64,000 bases of DNA from Arenibacter nanhaiticus (GTDB lineage Bacteria; Bacteroidota; Bacteroidia; Flavobacteriales; Flavobacteriaceae), in contig NZ_FQYX01000004.1 in assembly GCF_900141935.1 (NCBI RefSeq), forward strand, positions 132,668 through 196,667. Direction: 5' to 3'. How positions within the stretch are numbered: the stretch's first letter is position 1; the number at the start of each line of letters is the position of its first letter. Below the pieces are notes generated by a model, which made no database searches, was not told the DNA's origin, and worked only from the letters and a program-made list of their open reading frames with translations. Positions 53,701 through 62,579 of this stretch are shown piece by piece. The position numbers and the translations under genes are program-made.

Positions 53701-54144
53701 TCTCAACTAAATCAGGAAGAAATCCAAAAAATTGAGCAGAATGGCGAAATAATCTTACAACTTGAAGATAAAAGTATTATTTTACAGCTCCAAGATGTAG
53801 AGATATCATCTCAGGATATTGAGGGTTGGTTAGTAGCAAGTTCAGGAGCCTTGACAGTGGCTTTGGATATTTCTATTACAGAGGACCTAAGAAATGAAGG
53901 TATTGCCAGGGAACTGGTCAATAGAATTCAGAATCTGAGAAAAGAATCGGGTTTTGAAGTGACTGATAAAATAGATATTAAATTATTGAAGGATGGTTTT
54001 GTCGAAGAGGCTGTTGTAAGTAATATGTCTTATATAAAAACGGAAACCTTAGCGGCTGAACTCAATTTTGAAGAAACTTTGGAGAAAGGAATTGAGGTTT
54101 CTTTCGACGAAATAAATACAAAGTTGTTCATAGTAAAACATTAA
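50743..54144 (+). CDS. ileS: Isoleucyl-tRNA synthetase
   Basis: This 1133-residue class I synthetase charges tRNA-Ile. The nucleotide-binding HIGH equivalent is GLPGIHHVMART (about 55-66) and the KMSKS loop is KKMSKRLGNA (about 681-690). An editing (CP1) domain lies between them, including TTPWTLPSNTAL. An anticodon-binding domain and a long C-terminal region follow. The length above 1100 residues is usual for the Bacteroidetes/eukaryote-like form. It heads a plus-strand group with the dksA-like gene, a surface protein gene and lspA. Confidence 0.97.
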   Translation: MKFEEYKGLDLPKVAESILEYWKENQIFEKSVTSREGKESYVFYEGPPSANGLPGIHHVMARTIKDIFPRYKTMKGFQVKRKAGWDTHGLPIELGVEKELGITKEDIGTKISVEDYNAACKKAVMRYTDVWNSMTEKVGYWVDMEDPYITYKSKYMESVWWLLKQIYDKGLIYKGYTIQPYSPKAGTGLSSHELNQPGTYQDVTDTTVVAQFKVKKETLGDNFKGIEGDIFFLAWTTTPWTLPSNTALTVGPKIDYVVVKTFNQYTFEPMHVVLANTLVGKQFSGKFFAAESEDDFANYSSKDKKIPYQILGEAKGADLVGVQYEQLLDYTLPYQNPENAFRVIAGDFVTTEDGTGIVHTAPTFGADDALVAKQATPEVPPMLVLDENNNPVPLVDLQGKFRPELKELAGKYVKNEYYNEGEAPEKSVDVEIAIKLKEDNRAFKVEKYVHSYPNCWRTDKPILYYPLDSWFIKITDVKDNMFQLNQTINWKPKATGEGRFGNWLANANDWNLSRSRYWGIPLPIWRTDDGSEQLIIGSVAELKQEMEKAVAAGVLTEDIFKDFVVGDMSEENYDKIDLHKNIVDQITLVSPSGKPMSRESDLIDVWFDSGSMPYAQWHYPFENKELIDEGKTFPADFIAEGVDQTRGWFYTLHAIATMVFDSVAYKNVVSNGLVLDKEGKKMSKRLGNAVDPFETMEEYGPDATRWYMISNANPWDNLKFDVEGIAEVKRKFFGTLYNTYSFFAMYANLDKFDYSEADIPLSERPEIDQWILSELHSLIKTVDEAYEEYEPTRATRAISNYVQENLSNWYVRLSRRRFWKGDYQFDKISAYQTLYTCLTTVAKLAAPVAPFFMDRLYKDLTNTTHKDSFESVHLSDFPKYDLTMVNKDLESKMAKAQTISSLVLSIRQKEKIKVRQPLQKIMIPVLDNKQRQEIEAVANLIKTEVNVKEIELLDDASGILVKQIKPNFKTLGPKFGKDMKVIAAAVSQLNQEEIQKIEQNGEIILQLEDKSIILQLQDVEISSQDIEGWLVASSGALTVALDISITEDLRNEGIARELVNRIQNLRKESGFEVTDKIDIKLLKDGFVEEAVVSNMSYIKTETLAAELNFEETLEKGIEVSFDEINTKLFIVKH

Positions 54145-54148
54145 CATT

Positions 54149-54532
54149 ATGGCAGAAGATTTAAAAGTAAGGTATGCCGATAAGGATTTGAATGAATTCA
54201 GAGTTCTAATCGAAGAAAAAATTGTAAAAGCGAAAAGTCACTTGGAACTGCTTAAAAGTTCTTATATGAACGATGGTAATAACGGTACGGATGATACTTC
54301 TCCTACCTTTAAAGCTTTCGAAGAAGGTTCCGAAACCATGAGTAAGGAAGCAAATACCCAGTTGGCCATTCGTCAGGAAAAGTTTATTAGAGATTTAAAA
54401 AATGCTTTGTTGCGTATAGAAAACAAAACCTATGGCATTTGTCGTATCACAGGTAAGCTTATCAGTAAAGAACGACTAAAATTGGTGCCTCATGCAACAT
54501 TGAGCATAGAAGCAAAGAATTTACAAGCTTAA
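54149..54532 (+). CDS. TraR/DksA family protein lacking the zinc cysteines
   Basis: This 127-residue DksA-like protein has a helical N-terminal part (about 1-90) and the C-terminal segment NKTYGICRITGKLISKERLKLVPHAT. In canonical DksA this region holds four zinc cysteines; here only Cys98 remains, as in many Bacteroidetes homologues. DksA acts through the secondary channel of RNA polymerase in the stringent response; a similar role is likely but unproven for the cysteine-poor form. It starts 4 bases after the ileS stop, a conserved flavobacterial arrangement, and is followed by a terminator. Confidence 0.9.
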   Translation: MAEDLKVRYADKDLNEFRVLIEEKIVKAKSHLELLKSSYMNDGNNGTDDTSPTFKAFEEGSETMSKEANTQLAIRQEKFIRDLKNALLRIENKTYGICRITGKLISKERLKLVPHATLSIEAKNLQA

Positions 54533-54548
54533 AAATTTAAAAAAAAAA

Positions 54549-54570
54549 ACGCCTCACAAGGCGTTTTTTT
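54549..54570 (+). terminator. Terminator after the dksA-like gene
   Basis: ACGCCT (54549-54554) pairs with AGGCGT (54559-54564) and runs into seven T residues, flanked upstream by an A-tract. Confidence 0.85.
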
Positions 54571-54575
54571 ATGGA

Positions 54576-55196
54576 ATGAAAAAACTGCTTACCTTCCTTA
54601 TTGCGATGAGCTTGCCTGTTTTGTATGCTCAGAAAATGGTTCATAAAACTTTTCTGAACCCCCATATCACCAATATTCAGATCGATACCAAGGACTGCTT
54701 TAAGGTAGACTTGGCTACCATCAACGGATCTGAAATGTCCGTAGAGGGGGTCATGGAAGGGGAGTATATGAACAATGTTTTGGTTCAAGTGAAAGAAGAA
54801 GGGAACGCGCTATTGGTCAGCGCAGGCTTTCAGCCTAGTTTTTTAGATCCTAACGATAAACTAAGTGCCCATAAGGTTGTTTCCATAGCACTTAAAATTA
54901 GGGTGCCAGAACACCTCCAAGTCTTGGTCTACGGTACCAATGCCAATATCAATGTGAAAGGCCAGTATGCGGACTTAAAGGTTGTTTTAAACGACGGTAA
55001 CTGTACCTTGTTCAATGTGGGGGAGAATACGGCCGTAACAACACAAAGTGGTGCTATTGTGCTAGGGGTAAAAAAAGGTCTCATAAAGGCAAATACCAAA
55101 TATGGGGTAAAACAAACCGAAAATATTCCCAAGGGAGATGCACATTTTACCCTTAATTCCATTACCGGGAATATCAACATTCGGAAAATCGAATAA
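54576..55196 (+). CDS. Secreted GIN/DUF4097-like beta-solenoid protein
   Basis: This 206-residue exported protein has a signal peptide (MKKLLTFLIAMSLPVLYAQ). The mature part is repetitive and beta-rich, with segments such as LQVLVYGTNANINVKGQY and VTTQSGAIVLGVKKG, as in putative adhesin 'head GIN'/DUF4097 domains. No lipid-bearing Cys follows the signal. Such proteins are placed at the cell surface or in the periplasm with unknown roles. The gene lies between the dksA-like gene and lspA. Its start is only a few bases after the terminator T-tract, so its transcription may depend on read-through. Confidence 0.75.
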   Translation: MKKLLTFLIAMSLPVLYAQKMVHKTFLNPHITNIQIDTKDCFKVDLATINGSEMSVEGVMEGEYMNNVLVQVKEEGNALLVSAGFQPSFLDPNDKLSAHKVVSIALKIRVPEHLQVLVYGTNANINVKGQYADLKVVLNDGNCTLFNVGENTAVTTQSGAIVLGVKKGLIKANTKYGVKQTENIPKGDAHFTLNSITGNINIRKIE

Positions 55197-55235
55197 TATG
55201 TCTATTTTTACCGAATCTATATTTTATTGAAAAGA

Positions 55236-55886
55236 ATGAATTTAAAAAAATCCCTTCTATTAATTGCGCTGATTTTAATCGTAGATCAGGTAAGTAAAAT
55301 CTATATAAAGACCCATTTTGTTCTTGGCGAATACGTAGATGTTTTTAATTGGTTTAAAATTCTTTTTATAGAAAATGAAGGGGCAGCTTGGGGGACTAAG
55401 CTAAGCGATATATTTCCCATAGCAGATTCCACAGGGAAGCTTGTTTTAACCATTTTTAGATTGTTTGCAATCGTGGGAATAGGTTACTGGTTGTTGGATA
55501 CCATCAAGAAAAAATCGTCTACGACCTTAATTTTCGCCGTCTCATTAATCTTTGCTGGGGCATTGGGTAATATTATAGATTCTGTTTTTTACGGAATGAT
55601 CTTTAATGATAGTTATGCCCAGGTAGCGACTTTGTTCTCATCAGAGCCGTATGGCAGCCTCTTTCATGGGAAGGTTGTAGATATGCTTTACTTTCCTATG
55701 GTAGACACCACCTGGCCAAATTGGATACCTGTTGTTGGAGGCAATACCTTTCGCTTTTTCGAACCTGTATTTAATATTGCCGATACTGCTATTAGTACCG
55801 GGGTAGGGATTCTTATTGTCTTTAATAAGAAAGCCTTTGGAGATAGTGTAGAAAAAGTTAAAACGAATAAATCCGCTGTGGAGTAA
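55236..55886 (+). CDS. lspA: Lipoprotein signal peptidase
   Basis: This 216-residue inner-membrane aspartyl protease (signal peptidase II) cleaves lipoprotein signal peptides before the lipidated Cys. Catalytic aspartates are Asp115 in GNIIDSVFYG and Asp183 in NIADTAIS; DQVSK (17-21) and ENEGAAWG (46-53) are further family motifs. Four hydrophobic segments are visible. The start is set at ATG 55236 rather than the in-frame TTG at 55227. The 3' end overlaps the convergent cyclo-ligase gene by 29 bases. The many lipoproteins in this window are its expected substrates. Confidence 0.95.
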   Translation: MNLKKSLLLIALILIVDQVSKIYIKTHFVLGEYVDVFNWFKILFIENEGAAWGTKLSDIFPIADSTGKLVLTIFRLFAIVGIGYWLLDTIKKKSSTTLIFAVSLIFAGALGNIIDSVFYGMIFNDSYAQVATLFSSEPYGSLFHGKVVDMLYFPMVDTTWPNWIPVVGGNTFRFFEPVFNIADTAISTGVGILIVFNKKAFGDSVEKVKTNKSAVE

Positions 55887-56418
55887 CACAAAAATCCAAA
55901 GGAACATCCCCTGGATTGATATCCGATATTCTATCCTCGGCTTCAAAAAGAGATAGTCCGACCTTAATAACATTCGGTCGGCATTGCTGCAGTAGAATGT
56001 CGTAATACCCCTTGCCGTAGCCTACACGGTTTCCTTGTAGGTCAAATGCCAATAAGGGTAAAAACACCACGTCTATTTTAAGGGGAGGTACCTCAATACC
56101 GTCTTGGGGCTCCGGAACGTTCCAACTGTTCTTCTTAATGACCGTATTGTCGGTTAGTAAATAATTCAGTAAAGATTGGTTGTCGCTCATCTTGGGAAGA
56201 ACAATGTTTTTGTCCTTTCCCTGTAAAATGGACATTACAAATTCCGTATCTACCTCTTTCTTTTCGGTGATGGATAGGAACAAATGGTAGTAGTCAAAAT
56301 TCCAAATAGGTAAGGTGAGGAGTTGGTTGGCTAAGGCTATACTGGCCTCTGAAACTTCTTCGTGGCTGAGGCGCTCACGGCGTTGGCCATAGGTGGCACG
56401 CAATTCTTTTTTTAACAT
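55858..56418 (-). CDS. 5-formyltetrahydrofolate cyclo-ligase
   Basis: This 186-residue enzyme uses ATP to convert 5-formyl-THF to 5,10-methenyl-THF in one-carbon metabolism. The diagnostic GNRVGYGKGYYDILL (about 134-148) is the ATP-binding loop, and basic residues at the N-terminus (LRATYGQRRERL) fit the family. Its 3' end overlaps lspA on the opposite strand. Confidence 0.93.
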   Translation of the reverse strand: MLKKELRATYGQRRERLSHEEVSEASIALANQLLTLPIWNFDYYHLFLSITEKKEVDTEFVMSILQGKDKNIVLPKMSDNQSLLNYLLTDNTVIKKNSWNVPEPQDGIEVPPLKIDVVFLPLLAFDLQGNRVGYGKGYYDILLQQCRPNVIKVGLSLFEAEDRISDINPGDVPLDFCVTPQRIYSF

Positions 56419-56993
56419 AACTATTGAGCAAACGGGCTGTATAGCGAATATACTAAGAACCGCTAAAGAATGCTACTTTTTAGTTGCTATAGTGTAGTAA
56501 ATCTTGAAGAAGACCATCAATACTAAATAGGCTCCCAAAGTAATTAAATATTTGTCCATCTTATATTTCTAATAATCAGGTAAATATAAAAAAACAACTG
56601 ATTTATTCCGTAAAAGGCATGGTTTTATCGACAAAATACACCTTCATTTAACAAGATTTAAGATTCTATTGATCTATTTAACAGCTTGTTAGTTTAATTA
56701 TTAGCAGGTTGTGAAGGTTTGTGAAAGTTGGTTTTTATTGGGAGGATCGCTGAAAAAAAAAATTAAAACACAAAAACTTCTTAAATTTATACCTTCCGGA
56801 AGCTGATGTAATATATGCGTGAAAGGATGGAATTATAATAATATTAAGAGGGTGCAAACTTCAATAATAGCTTTTATATCCTTATTTTGTGATCATGAAG
56901 ATCTTCCTAAAAAAAGAGCGGGTTTTTTGTAGGATTAAATAAAAACGCACTAATTTAAGTAAGGCGATTAAAAAAAAGATTTATACCAAGTAC
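56419..56993. other. Intergenic region before uvrC
   Basis: This 575-base AT-rich gap contains a possible 28-residue membrane peptide on the minus strand (56473-56559) and must hold the uvrC promoter. A weak hairpin-like segment near 56905-56930 was noticed, but no repeat or RNA gene was recognised. Confidence 0.45.
56473..56559 (-). CDS. Possible 28-residue single-helix membrane protein
   Basis: The frame encodes MDKYLITLGAYLVLMVFFKI followed by YYTIATKK and TAG. A hydrophobic helix with a short charged start and a basic end is typical of small membrane proteins. The gene would start about 55 bases upstream of, and read toward, the folate gene on the same strand. It is too short for confident calling; conservation in related genomes would decide it. 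Confidence 0.35.
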   Translation of the reverse strand: MDKYLITLGAYLVLMVFFKIYYTIATKK

Positions 56994-58781
56994 ATGACTC
57001 AAATACCCATAGAAGTTCAATTAAGTTCGTTGCCAAAGAATCCGGGGGTGTATCAGTTCTATGATGCGGAGGGTAAAATTTTATATGTTGGAAAGGCAAA
57101 GAATTTAAAAAAGAGGGTGTCTTCTTATTTCAGTAAGAACCATGAGTCTGGTAAAACTCGGGTATTGGTAAAAAAAATACGGAGTATCCAGCATATTGTA
57201 GTGCCTACGGAGTCCGATGCCTTATTGTTAGAGAACAACCTCATAAAAAAGTATCGGCCTAGGTATAATGTGCTGTTAAAAGACGATAAAACATATCCTT
57301 GGATCTGTATAAAAAAGGAAAGGTTTCCACGGGTTTTTGCTACAAGAAGGCTTGTAAAGGACGGGTCGGAATATTTTGGGCCCTATACTAGTATGAAGAC
57401 CTTACATACCCTATTAGACCTTATAAAAAGTGTATATCCTTTAAGGACCTGTAACTACGACCTGTCTAAGGAAAAAATAGACCACGGCAAGTACAAGGTG
57501 TGTTTAGAGTATCATTTGGGGAATTGCAAAGGGCCTTGTGAAGATTATCAGTCAGAGGAAGAATACAACCGACAAATTCAAGAAATACGCGAAATTGTAA
57601 AAGGCGACTTTAAGGCATCCTTACATTATTTTAGAGGGCAAATGACTTCTTTGGCCCAAGAAATGAAATTTGAAGAAGCTCAAAAAATAAAAGAGAAAAT
57701 AGAGGTTTTAGAAAACTATCAAGTAAAAACGACCATAGTAAATCCTAAAATCAATAATGTAGACGTGTTTAGCATCATTTCGGACGAGGAATATGCCTAT
57801 GTTAATTTCTTGCAACTATCCCATGGGTCTATTATCCGTTCCCATACCATGGAAATAAAAAAGAAATTGGAGGAAACGGAAGAAGAATTATTACAATTGG
57901 CAATTGTAGAGATAAGGCAAAGGTTTCAATCCCTTTCCAGAGAACTTTATCTGCCTTTTCCAGTAAGCTTACCGCCCGAACTTAAAGTGACTGTGCCAAA
58001 ATTAGGCGACAAGAAAAAAATATTGGAACTTTCTGAACGAAACGCCAAGTATTTTAGGCAAGACCGATTTAAGCAGATTAAGATAATTGATCCAGACCGG
58101 CATACCAATAGAGTCATGGCGCAATTGAAAAGCGATCTTCGGTTGTCTCAGGAGCCAAGGCATATAGAGTGTTTTGACAACTCTAACATACAAGGTGCCT
58201 TCCCTGTGGCCGCCTGTGTCGTTTTTAAGGACGGGAAGCCCTCTAAAAAAGACTACCGCCATTTTAATATTAAATCGGTTGTGGGGCCAGATGATTTTGC
58301 TTCCATGGAAGAAGTGGTGTACAGGCGCTATGATCGTTTGTTGAGAGAGGGGAAAGACCTGCCGCAACTAATTGTCATCGATGGGGGGAAGGGACAGCTT
58401 TCCTCGGCCGTAAAAAGTCTGGACGACTTAGGGCTTAGAGGAAAAATAGCCATTATCGGGATTGCGAAACGGTTGGAAGAAATATATTTCCCCGAAGATT
58501 CTATTCCCCTCTACTTGGATAAAAAGTCCGAATCCTTAAAAATAATCCAGCAGCTTAGAAATGAAGCCCATAGGTTTGGGATAAGCTTCCATCGGGATAA
58601 AAGAAGCAAGGCCGCCATAAATTCGGAATTGGAAAGTATCGATGGGATAGGGGAAAAAACCGTCGAAGATTTATTAAAATATTTTAAGTCCGTTAAACGG
58701 ATCAAGGAAGCCTCTTTGGAGAATTTAATAAGCATTGTAGGCAGGTCAAAAGCAAAGAAAATTTATGAATCGTTTCATTAA
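56994..58781 (+). CDS. uvrC: UvrC, excinuclease ABC subunit C
   Basis: This 595-residue nucleotide-excision repair nuclease has an N-terminal GIY-YIG domain (GVYQFYDAEGKILYVGKAKNL, about 18-38), a UVR coiled motif (FEEAQKIKEKIEVLENY, about 223-239), the RNase H-like nuclease region including ECFDNSNIQGAFPV and VIDGGKGQL, and tandem HhH motifs at the C-terminus (IDGIGEKTVEDLLKYF). It makes both incisions around a lesion recognised by UvrAB. The patatin gene follows 17 bases downstream, perhaps in the same operon. Confidence 0.96.
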   Translation: MTQIPIEVQLSSLPKNPGVYQFYDAEGKILYVGKAKNLKKRVSSYFSKNHESGKTRVLVKKIRSIQHIVVPTESDALLLENNLIKKYRPRYNVLLKDDKTYPWICIKKERFPRVFATRRLVKDGSEYFGPYTSMKTLHTLLDLIKSVYPLRTCNYDLSKEKIDHGKYKVCLEYHLGNCKGPCEDYQSEEEYNRQIQEIREIVKGDFKASLHYFRGQMTSLAQEMKFEEAQKIKEKIEVLENYQVKTTIVNPKINNVDVFSIISDEEYAYVNFLQLSHGSIIRSHTMEIKKKLEETEEELLQLAIVEIRQRFQSLSRELYLPFPVSLPPELKVTVPKLGDKKKILELSERNAKYFRQDRFKQIKIIDPDRHTNRVMAQLKSDLRLSQEPRHIECFDNSNIQGAFPVAACVVFKDGKPSKKDYRHFNIKSVVGPDDFASMEEVVYRRYDRLLREGKDLPQLIVIDGGKGQLSSAVKSLDDLGLRGKIAIIGIAKRLEEIYFPEDSIPLYLDKKSESLKIIQQLRNEAHRFGISFHRDKRSKAAINSELESIDGIGEKTVEDLLKYFKSVKRIKEASLENLISIVGRSKAKKIYESFH

Positions 58782-58798
58782 AGCCTTATCTTAACTCT

Positions 58799-61057
58799 AT
58801 GCAAAAATCACTGGTAGTACTATGTCTGTTTCTTTTTTCTCAATTTTTCCAAGGACAGGTGCCTAATGAAATTCAGGATCTTAAAGTGGGACTTGTTTTA
58901 AGTGGCGGAGGTGCCAAGGGCTTGGCACATATAGGGGTCTTAAAAGTGATAGAAGAAGCCGGGGTAAGGATCGATTATATCGGTGGTACTAGTATGGGGG
59001 CCATCATAGGAGCGCTCTATGCCTCGGGATATTCTGCAGCGGCCTTGGATTCTATTTTTAGCACTACCGATTTTAATAATTTGATCCAGGATAACTTGCC
59101 GAGAAGTGCCAAAACCTTCTATGAAAAGGAAGATTCCGAAAGATATGCCCTGACCTTGCCGTTTAACGGGTTTAAAGTGTCTATTCCTCAGGCTATTTCC
59201 GGAGGACAAAGCGTTTATAATGAATTTGTAAGGCTGTTGTACCACGTTAAGGATACCAAGGATTTTAGCAAATTGAAAATTCCGTTTTTCTGTATGGCTA
59301 CCGATGTAGAAACCGGGGAAGAAGTGCTTTTAGATAAAGGGTACCTGCCCGAAGCTATTTTGGCCAGTGGGACCTTTCCTTCCCTTTTTAAACCTGTAGA
59401 AATAGACGGAAGAGTGTTGGTCGACGGGGGCGTAGTCAATAACTACCCCATCCAAGAAGTACGCAATATGGGGGCCGATATCATTATTGGGGTCGATGTG
59501 CAACACGGCCTGTCCGATAGGGAAGCCTTGCAGACAGCCACGGAAATCCTATTGCAGATTAACAACTATAGGACCGTTAGGGATATGGATATAAAATCTA
59601 AGGAAACCGATATCTATATTACCCCTGATATCAAGAATTTTTCCGTGATAGATTTTGGCTTTGGAAATACCATTATAAAAAATGGCGAGGAGGCTGCCAG
59701 GTCAAAACTTCTGGAATTACAGAGAATTGGGGGTAGGGCACTCAATAAGCCCGATACTTTTAGGCCGGCACAAATATCGGATAGTATCTTGGTTAATGAG
59801 ATCATGATTGAAGGAAACAACAATTATTCCAGTGCGTATATCAAAGGGAAATTAAGGTTCAATACAGACGAAAAAATAACCTTTGCCAAATTAGAACGCG
59901 GTATTAATAATTTATCTGCTACGGGAAACTTTAATGCCATAAAATACGAATTGCTTTCCAATGGCAATGGGGTGGGGCTATTTTTAAAACTAAAAGAAAA
60001 TATGGATAAAATGTCCATCCGCCTTGGAGTACATTATGACGATTTATACAAAAGTTCAGGTCTTATTAACCTGACAAAAAAGAATTTTCTAAGAGATGAT
60101 GATGTGGCTTCGTTCGATTTTATTATAGGCGACAATCTTAGATATTATCTGGAATATTATGTTGACCGTGGTTTTTATTGGAGTTTTGGAGTGAACTCTA
60201 GGTTTAACGATTTTAGTAGGGAGATAGATTTTTCTTTGATAGAGTCTAATTTCGAAGTCGAGAATAATGCCAATATCCGTAAAATAAATTTAGGGGTCAC
60301 CGACTTTACAAACCAAATATACCTACAAACAGTGTTGGAAGAGGAATTTTCCTTTATTATGGGGTTAGAGCATAAATGGTTGCAATACAGCACTAGAACC
60401 TTAGGTTCTGCTGGGGGTACAAATGATGGTCCCCCTCCGGCTGCATCTAAGACTTATTTTGAAAAGAGTAATTTTTTCAGCACTTACGGCAAACTGACCT
60501 TTGATACGTATGATGATATCTATTTCCCAAAGAAGGGACTTTACTTTGATGGGGATTTTCATTATTATATATTGTCTTCAGATTTTAATGATAATTTTAA
60601 GGATTTCTCCATCGGAAGCGCTAAAATGGGTTGGGCATTTTCTGCCGCTAAAAACCTATACCTGAAGTTAGAAGCCGAAGGTGGATTTAAATGGGGTATT
60701 TCCCCGGTGACCTCCCTCGATTTTGTAATGGGGGGATACGGCACTAATTTGATCAATAATTTTGTGCCTTTTTACGGCTACGATTTTTTGAGCCTTGTTG
60801 GGAATAGTTATGTAAAGGCAACTGCTAGGCTAGATTATGAATTTGTGCCCAAAAACCATTTGGTGTTAGCGGCTAATGTTGCAAATATAGACGATGACCT
60901 TTTTAGGACAGCAGATTGGTTTAAAGCCCCAAAATATACGGGCTATGCCATAGGGTATGGATTTCAGTCTTTTCTAGGCCCCATGCAAGTACTGTACTCT
61001 TACTCTCCAGAAAACAAGGACAATAATTTCTATTTCAGCATTGGATATTGGTTCTAA
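58799..61057 (+). CDS. Patatin-like phospholipase with Omp85-type barrel
   Basis: This is a 752-residue secreted protein with a signal peptide at 1-20. A patatin domain spans about 28-300: oxyanion GGGAKG (36-41), nucleophile Ser65 in GGTSMG, catalytic Asp209 in DGGVVNNYP. A POTRA-like segment (about 320-395) and a C-terminal beta-barrel of the surface-antigen/Omp85 type (about 400-752, ending FSIGYWF) follow. This layout is that of PlpD-like type Vd autotransporters. It would display or release a lipolytic domain at the outer membrane. It follows uvrC by 17 bases. Confidence 0.92.
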   Translation: MQKSLVVLCLFLFSQFFQGQVPNEIQDLKVGLVLSGGGAKGLAHIGVLKVIEEAGVRIDYIGGTSMGAIIGALYASGYSAAALDSIFSTTDFNNLIQDNLPRSAKTFYEKEDSERYALTLPFNGFKVSIPQAISGGQSVYNEFVRLLYHVKDTKDFSKLKIPFFCMATDVETGEEVLLDKGYLPEAILASGTFPSLFKPVEIDGRVLVDGGVVNNYPIQEVRNMGADIIIGVDVQHGLSDREALQTATEILLQINNYRTVRDMDIKSKETDIYITPDIKNFSVIDFGFGNTIIKNGEEAARSKLLELQRIGGRALNKPDTFRPAQISDSILVNEIMIEGNNNYSSAYIKGKLRFNTDEKITFAKLERGINNLSATGNFNAIKYELLSNGNGVGLFLKLKENMDKMSIRLGVHYDDLYKSSGLINLTKKNFLRDDDVASFDFIIGDNLRYYLEYYVDRGFYWSFGVNSRFNDFSREIDFSLIESNFEVENNANIRKINLGVTDFTNQIYLQTVLEEEFSFIMGLEHKWLQYSTRTLGSAGGTNDGPPPAASKTYFEKSNFFSTYGKLTFDTYDDIYFPKKGLYFDGDFHYYILSSDFNDNFKDFSIGSAKMGWAFSAAKNLYLKLEAEGGFKWGISPVTSLDFVMGGYGTNLINNFVPFYGYDFLSLVGNSYVKATARLDYEFVPKNHLVLAANVANIDDDLFRTADWFKAPKYTGYAIGYGFQSFLGPMQVLYSYSPENKDNNFYFSIGYWF

Positions 61058-61436
61058 GCGTGCCTAGCGTATTTTGGGTACATAGGAAGTAGAAACGATT
61101 GAAAAACAACAGGATAGGTGTAAATATTCGGGATATTTGCTATATTGCTATAGAATAGTGTTCCTAATGAGGTATGCTGCTTAGGTAAGACGGGTTCTTT
61201 TGATGTTAAGGGGTGATACTGACGATTTTCCCTTGGCGAAAATTAAGAAAGCTTAATGGGCGGAGGGAAGTAAACAATAAATATTATGCTGCGATTAAGA
61301 ATAGATATTACGGCCCACCTTAGGGCAATGTGGTAAGTATAGAGTATGAAAGAACAGCGCTTTTTAAACTATGGAAAGCTTCTGATATACCGTTTATTCA
61401 ATATACATTATCTAATAATTTCAAAATTGTAACATC
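61058..61436. other. Intergenic region before hppD, nothing recognised
   Basis: This 379-base spacer has no coding frame, repeat or strong hairpin that I could identify. It should contain the hppD promoter. Confidence 0.4.
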
Positions 61437-62579
61437 ATGGCAACAGTAGATAAATCTTCTTTAAAATTACCAATAGAAAATCCGGAAGCCCAAGACTTCC
61501 TTCCTTTATTGGGGACCGATTACATAGAGTTGTATGTAGGGAATGCGAAACAGTCGGCGTATTACTATATGGCTGCATGGGGTTTTCGGCCATTGGCCTA
61601 TGCCGGCTTGGAGACGGGGCAAAAGGACAAGGTGTCTTATGTGCTGCAGCAAGATAAAATAAGGCTGGTGCTTAGTTCTCCCCTACAATCTGGAGGAGAA
61701 ATCAACAAACATATAGATGCTCATGGCGATGGCGTTAAAGTAGTGGCCTTATGGGTAGACAATGCTACAAAAAGCCATAAAGAAACCACCACTAGGGGGG
61801 CAAAAAGTTATTTTGAGCCCAAAACCCTAGAAGATCAGCATGGGAAAGTAGTGCTTTCCGGTATTCATACCTATGGGGAAACAGTCCATGTGTTTGTTGA
61901 AAGAGGAGATTATAAAGGGGTATTTATGCCCGGGTTTAGAAAATGGGATCCGTTTTATAAACCGGCGGAAGTTGGATTAAAATACATTGATCATATCGTA
62001 GGAAACGTAGGGTGGAACGAAATGAACAAATGGTGCCAATTCTATGCCAAGGTAATGGGGTTTGCACAATTGGTGTCCTTTGATGACAAGGATATTTCTA
62101 CCGAATATACGGCTCTTATGAGCAAGGTAATGAGCAATGGCAATGGACGTATTAAATTCCCCATCAATGAACCCGCAGAGGGAAGAAAAAAGTCGCAAAT
62201 AGAAGAGTATATAGATTTTTATAATGGGGCAGGGGTACAGCATATGGCCTTGGCAACAGATAATATCATAGAAACGGTAACGGCCCTTAAAAACAGGGGC
62301 GTAGAGTTTTTAACGGTGCCTGCCAGCTATTACGAAGATGTTTTAGATCGTGTAGGGCAAATAGATGAGGATTTGGAGCCCTTAAGAGAACTGGGGATTT
62401 TAATAGATAGGGACGATGAAGGGTATTTGCTTCAAATTTTTACAAAACCGATATTGGATAGGCCTACTATGTTTATAGAAATTATTCAAAGGAAAGGTGC
62501 AAAATCTTTTGGGAAGGGAAATTTTAAAGCACTCTTTGAAGCTATAGAAAGAGAGCAAGAGGCGCGAGGAACCTTATAG
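61437..62579 (+). CDS. hppD: 4-hydroxyphenylpyruvate dioxygenase
   Basis: This 380-residue Fe(II) enzyme converts 4-hydroxyphenylpyruvate to homogentisate in tyrosine and phenylalanine breakdown. The metal ligands are His186 (YIDHIVGNV), His269 (VQHMALAT) and Glu348 (FIEIIQR), in two vicinal-oxygen-chelate domains. The length is normal for the family. Homogentisate dioxygenase is not adjacent in the window, but tryptophan dioxygenase lies 1.1 kb downstream, so this looks like an aromatic amino acid catabolic neighbourhood. Confidence 0.96.
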   Translation: MATVDKSSLKLPIENPEAQDFLPLLGTDYIELYVGNAKQSAYYYMAAWGFRPLAYAGLETGQKDKVSYVLQQDKIRLVLSSPLQSGGEINKHIDAHGDGVKVVALWVDNATKSHKETTTRGAKSYFEPKTLEDQHGKVVLSGIHTYGETVHVFVERGDYKGVFMPGFRKWDPFYKPAEVGLKYIDHIVGNVGWNEMNKWCQFYAKVMGFAQLVSFDDKDISTEYTALMSKVMSNGNGRIKFPINEPAEGRKKSQIEEYIDFYNGAGVQHMALATDNIIETVTALKNRGVEFLTVPASYYEDVLDRVGQIDEDLEPLRELGILIDRDDEGYLLQIFTKPILDRPTMFIEIIQRKGAKSFGKGNFKALFEAIEREQEARGTL

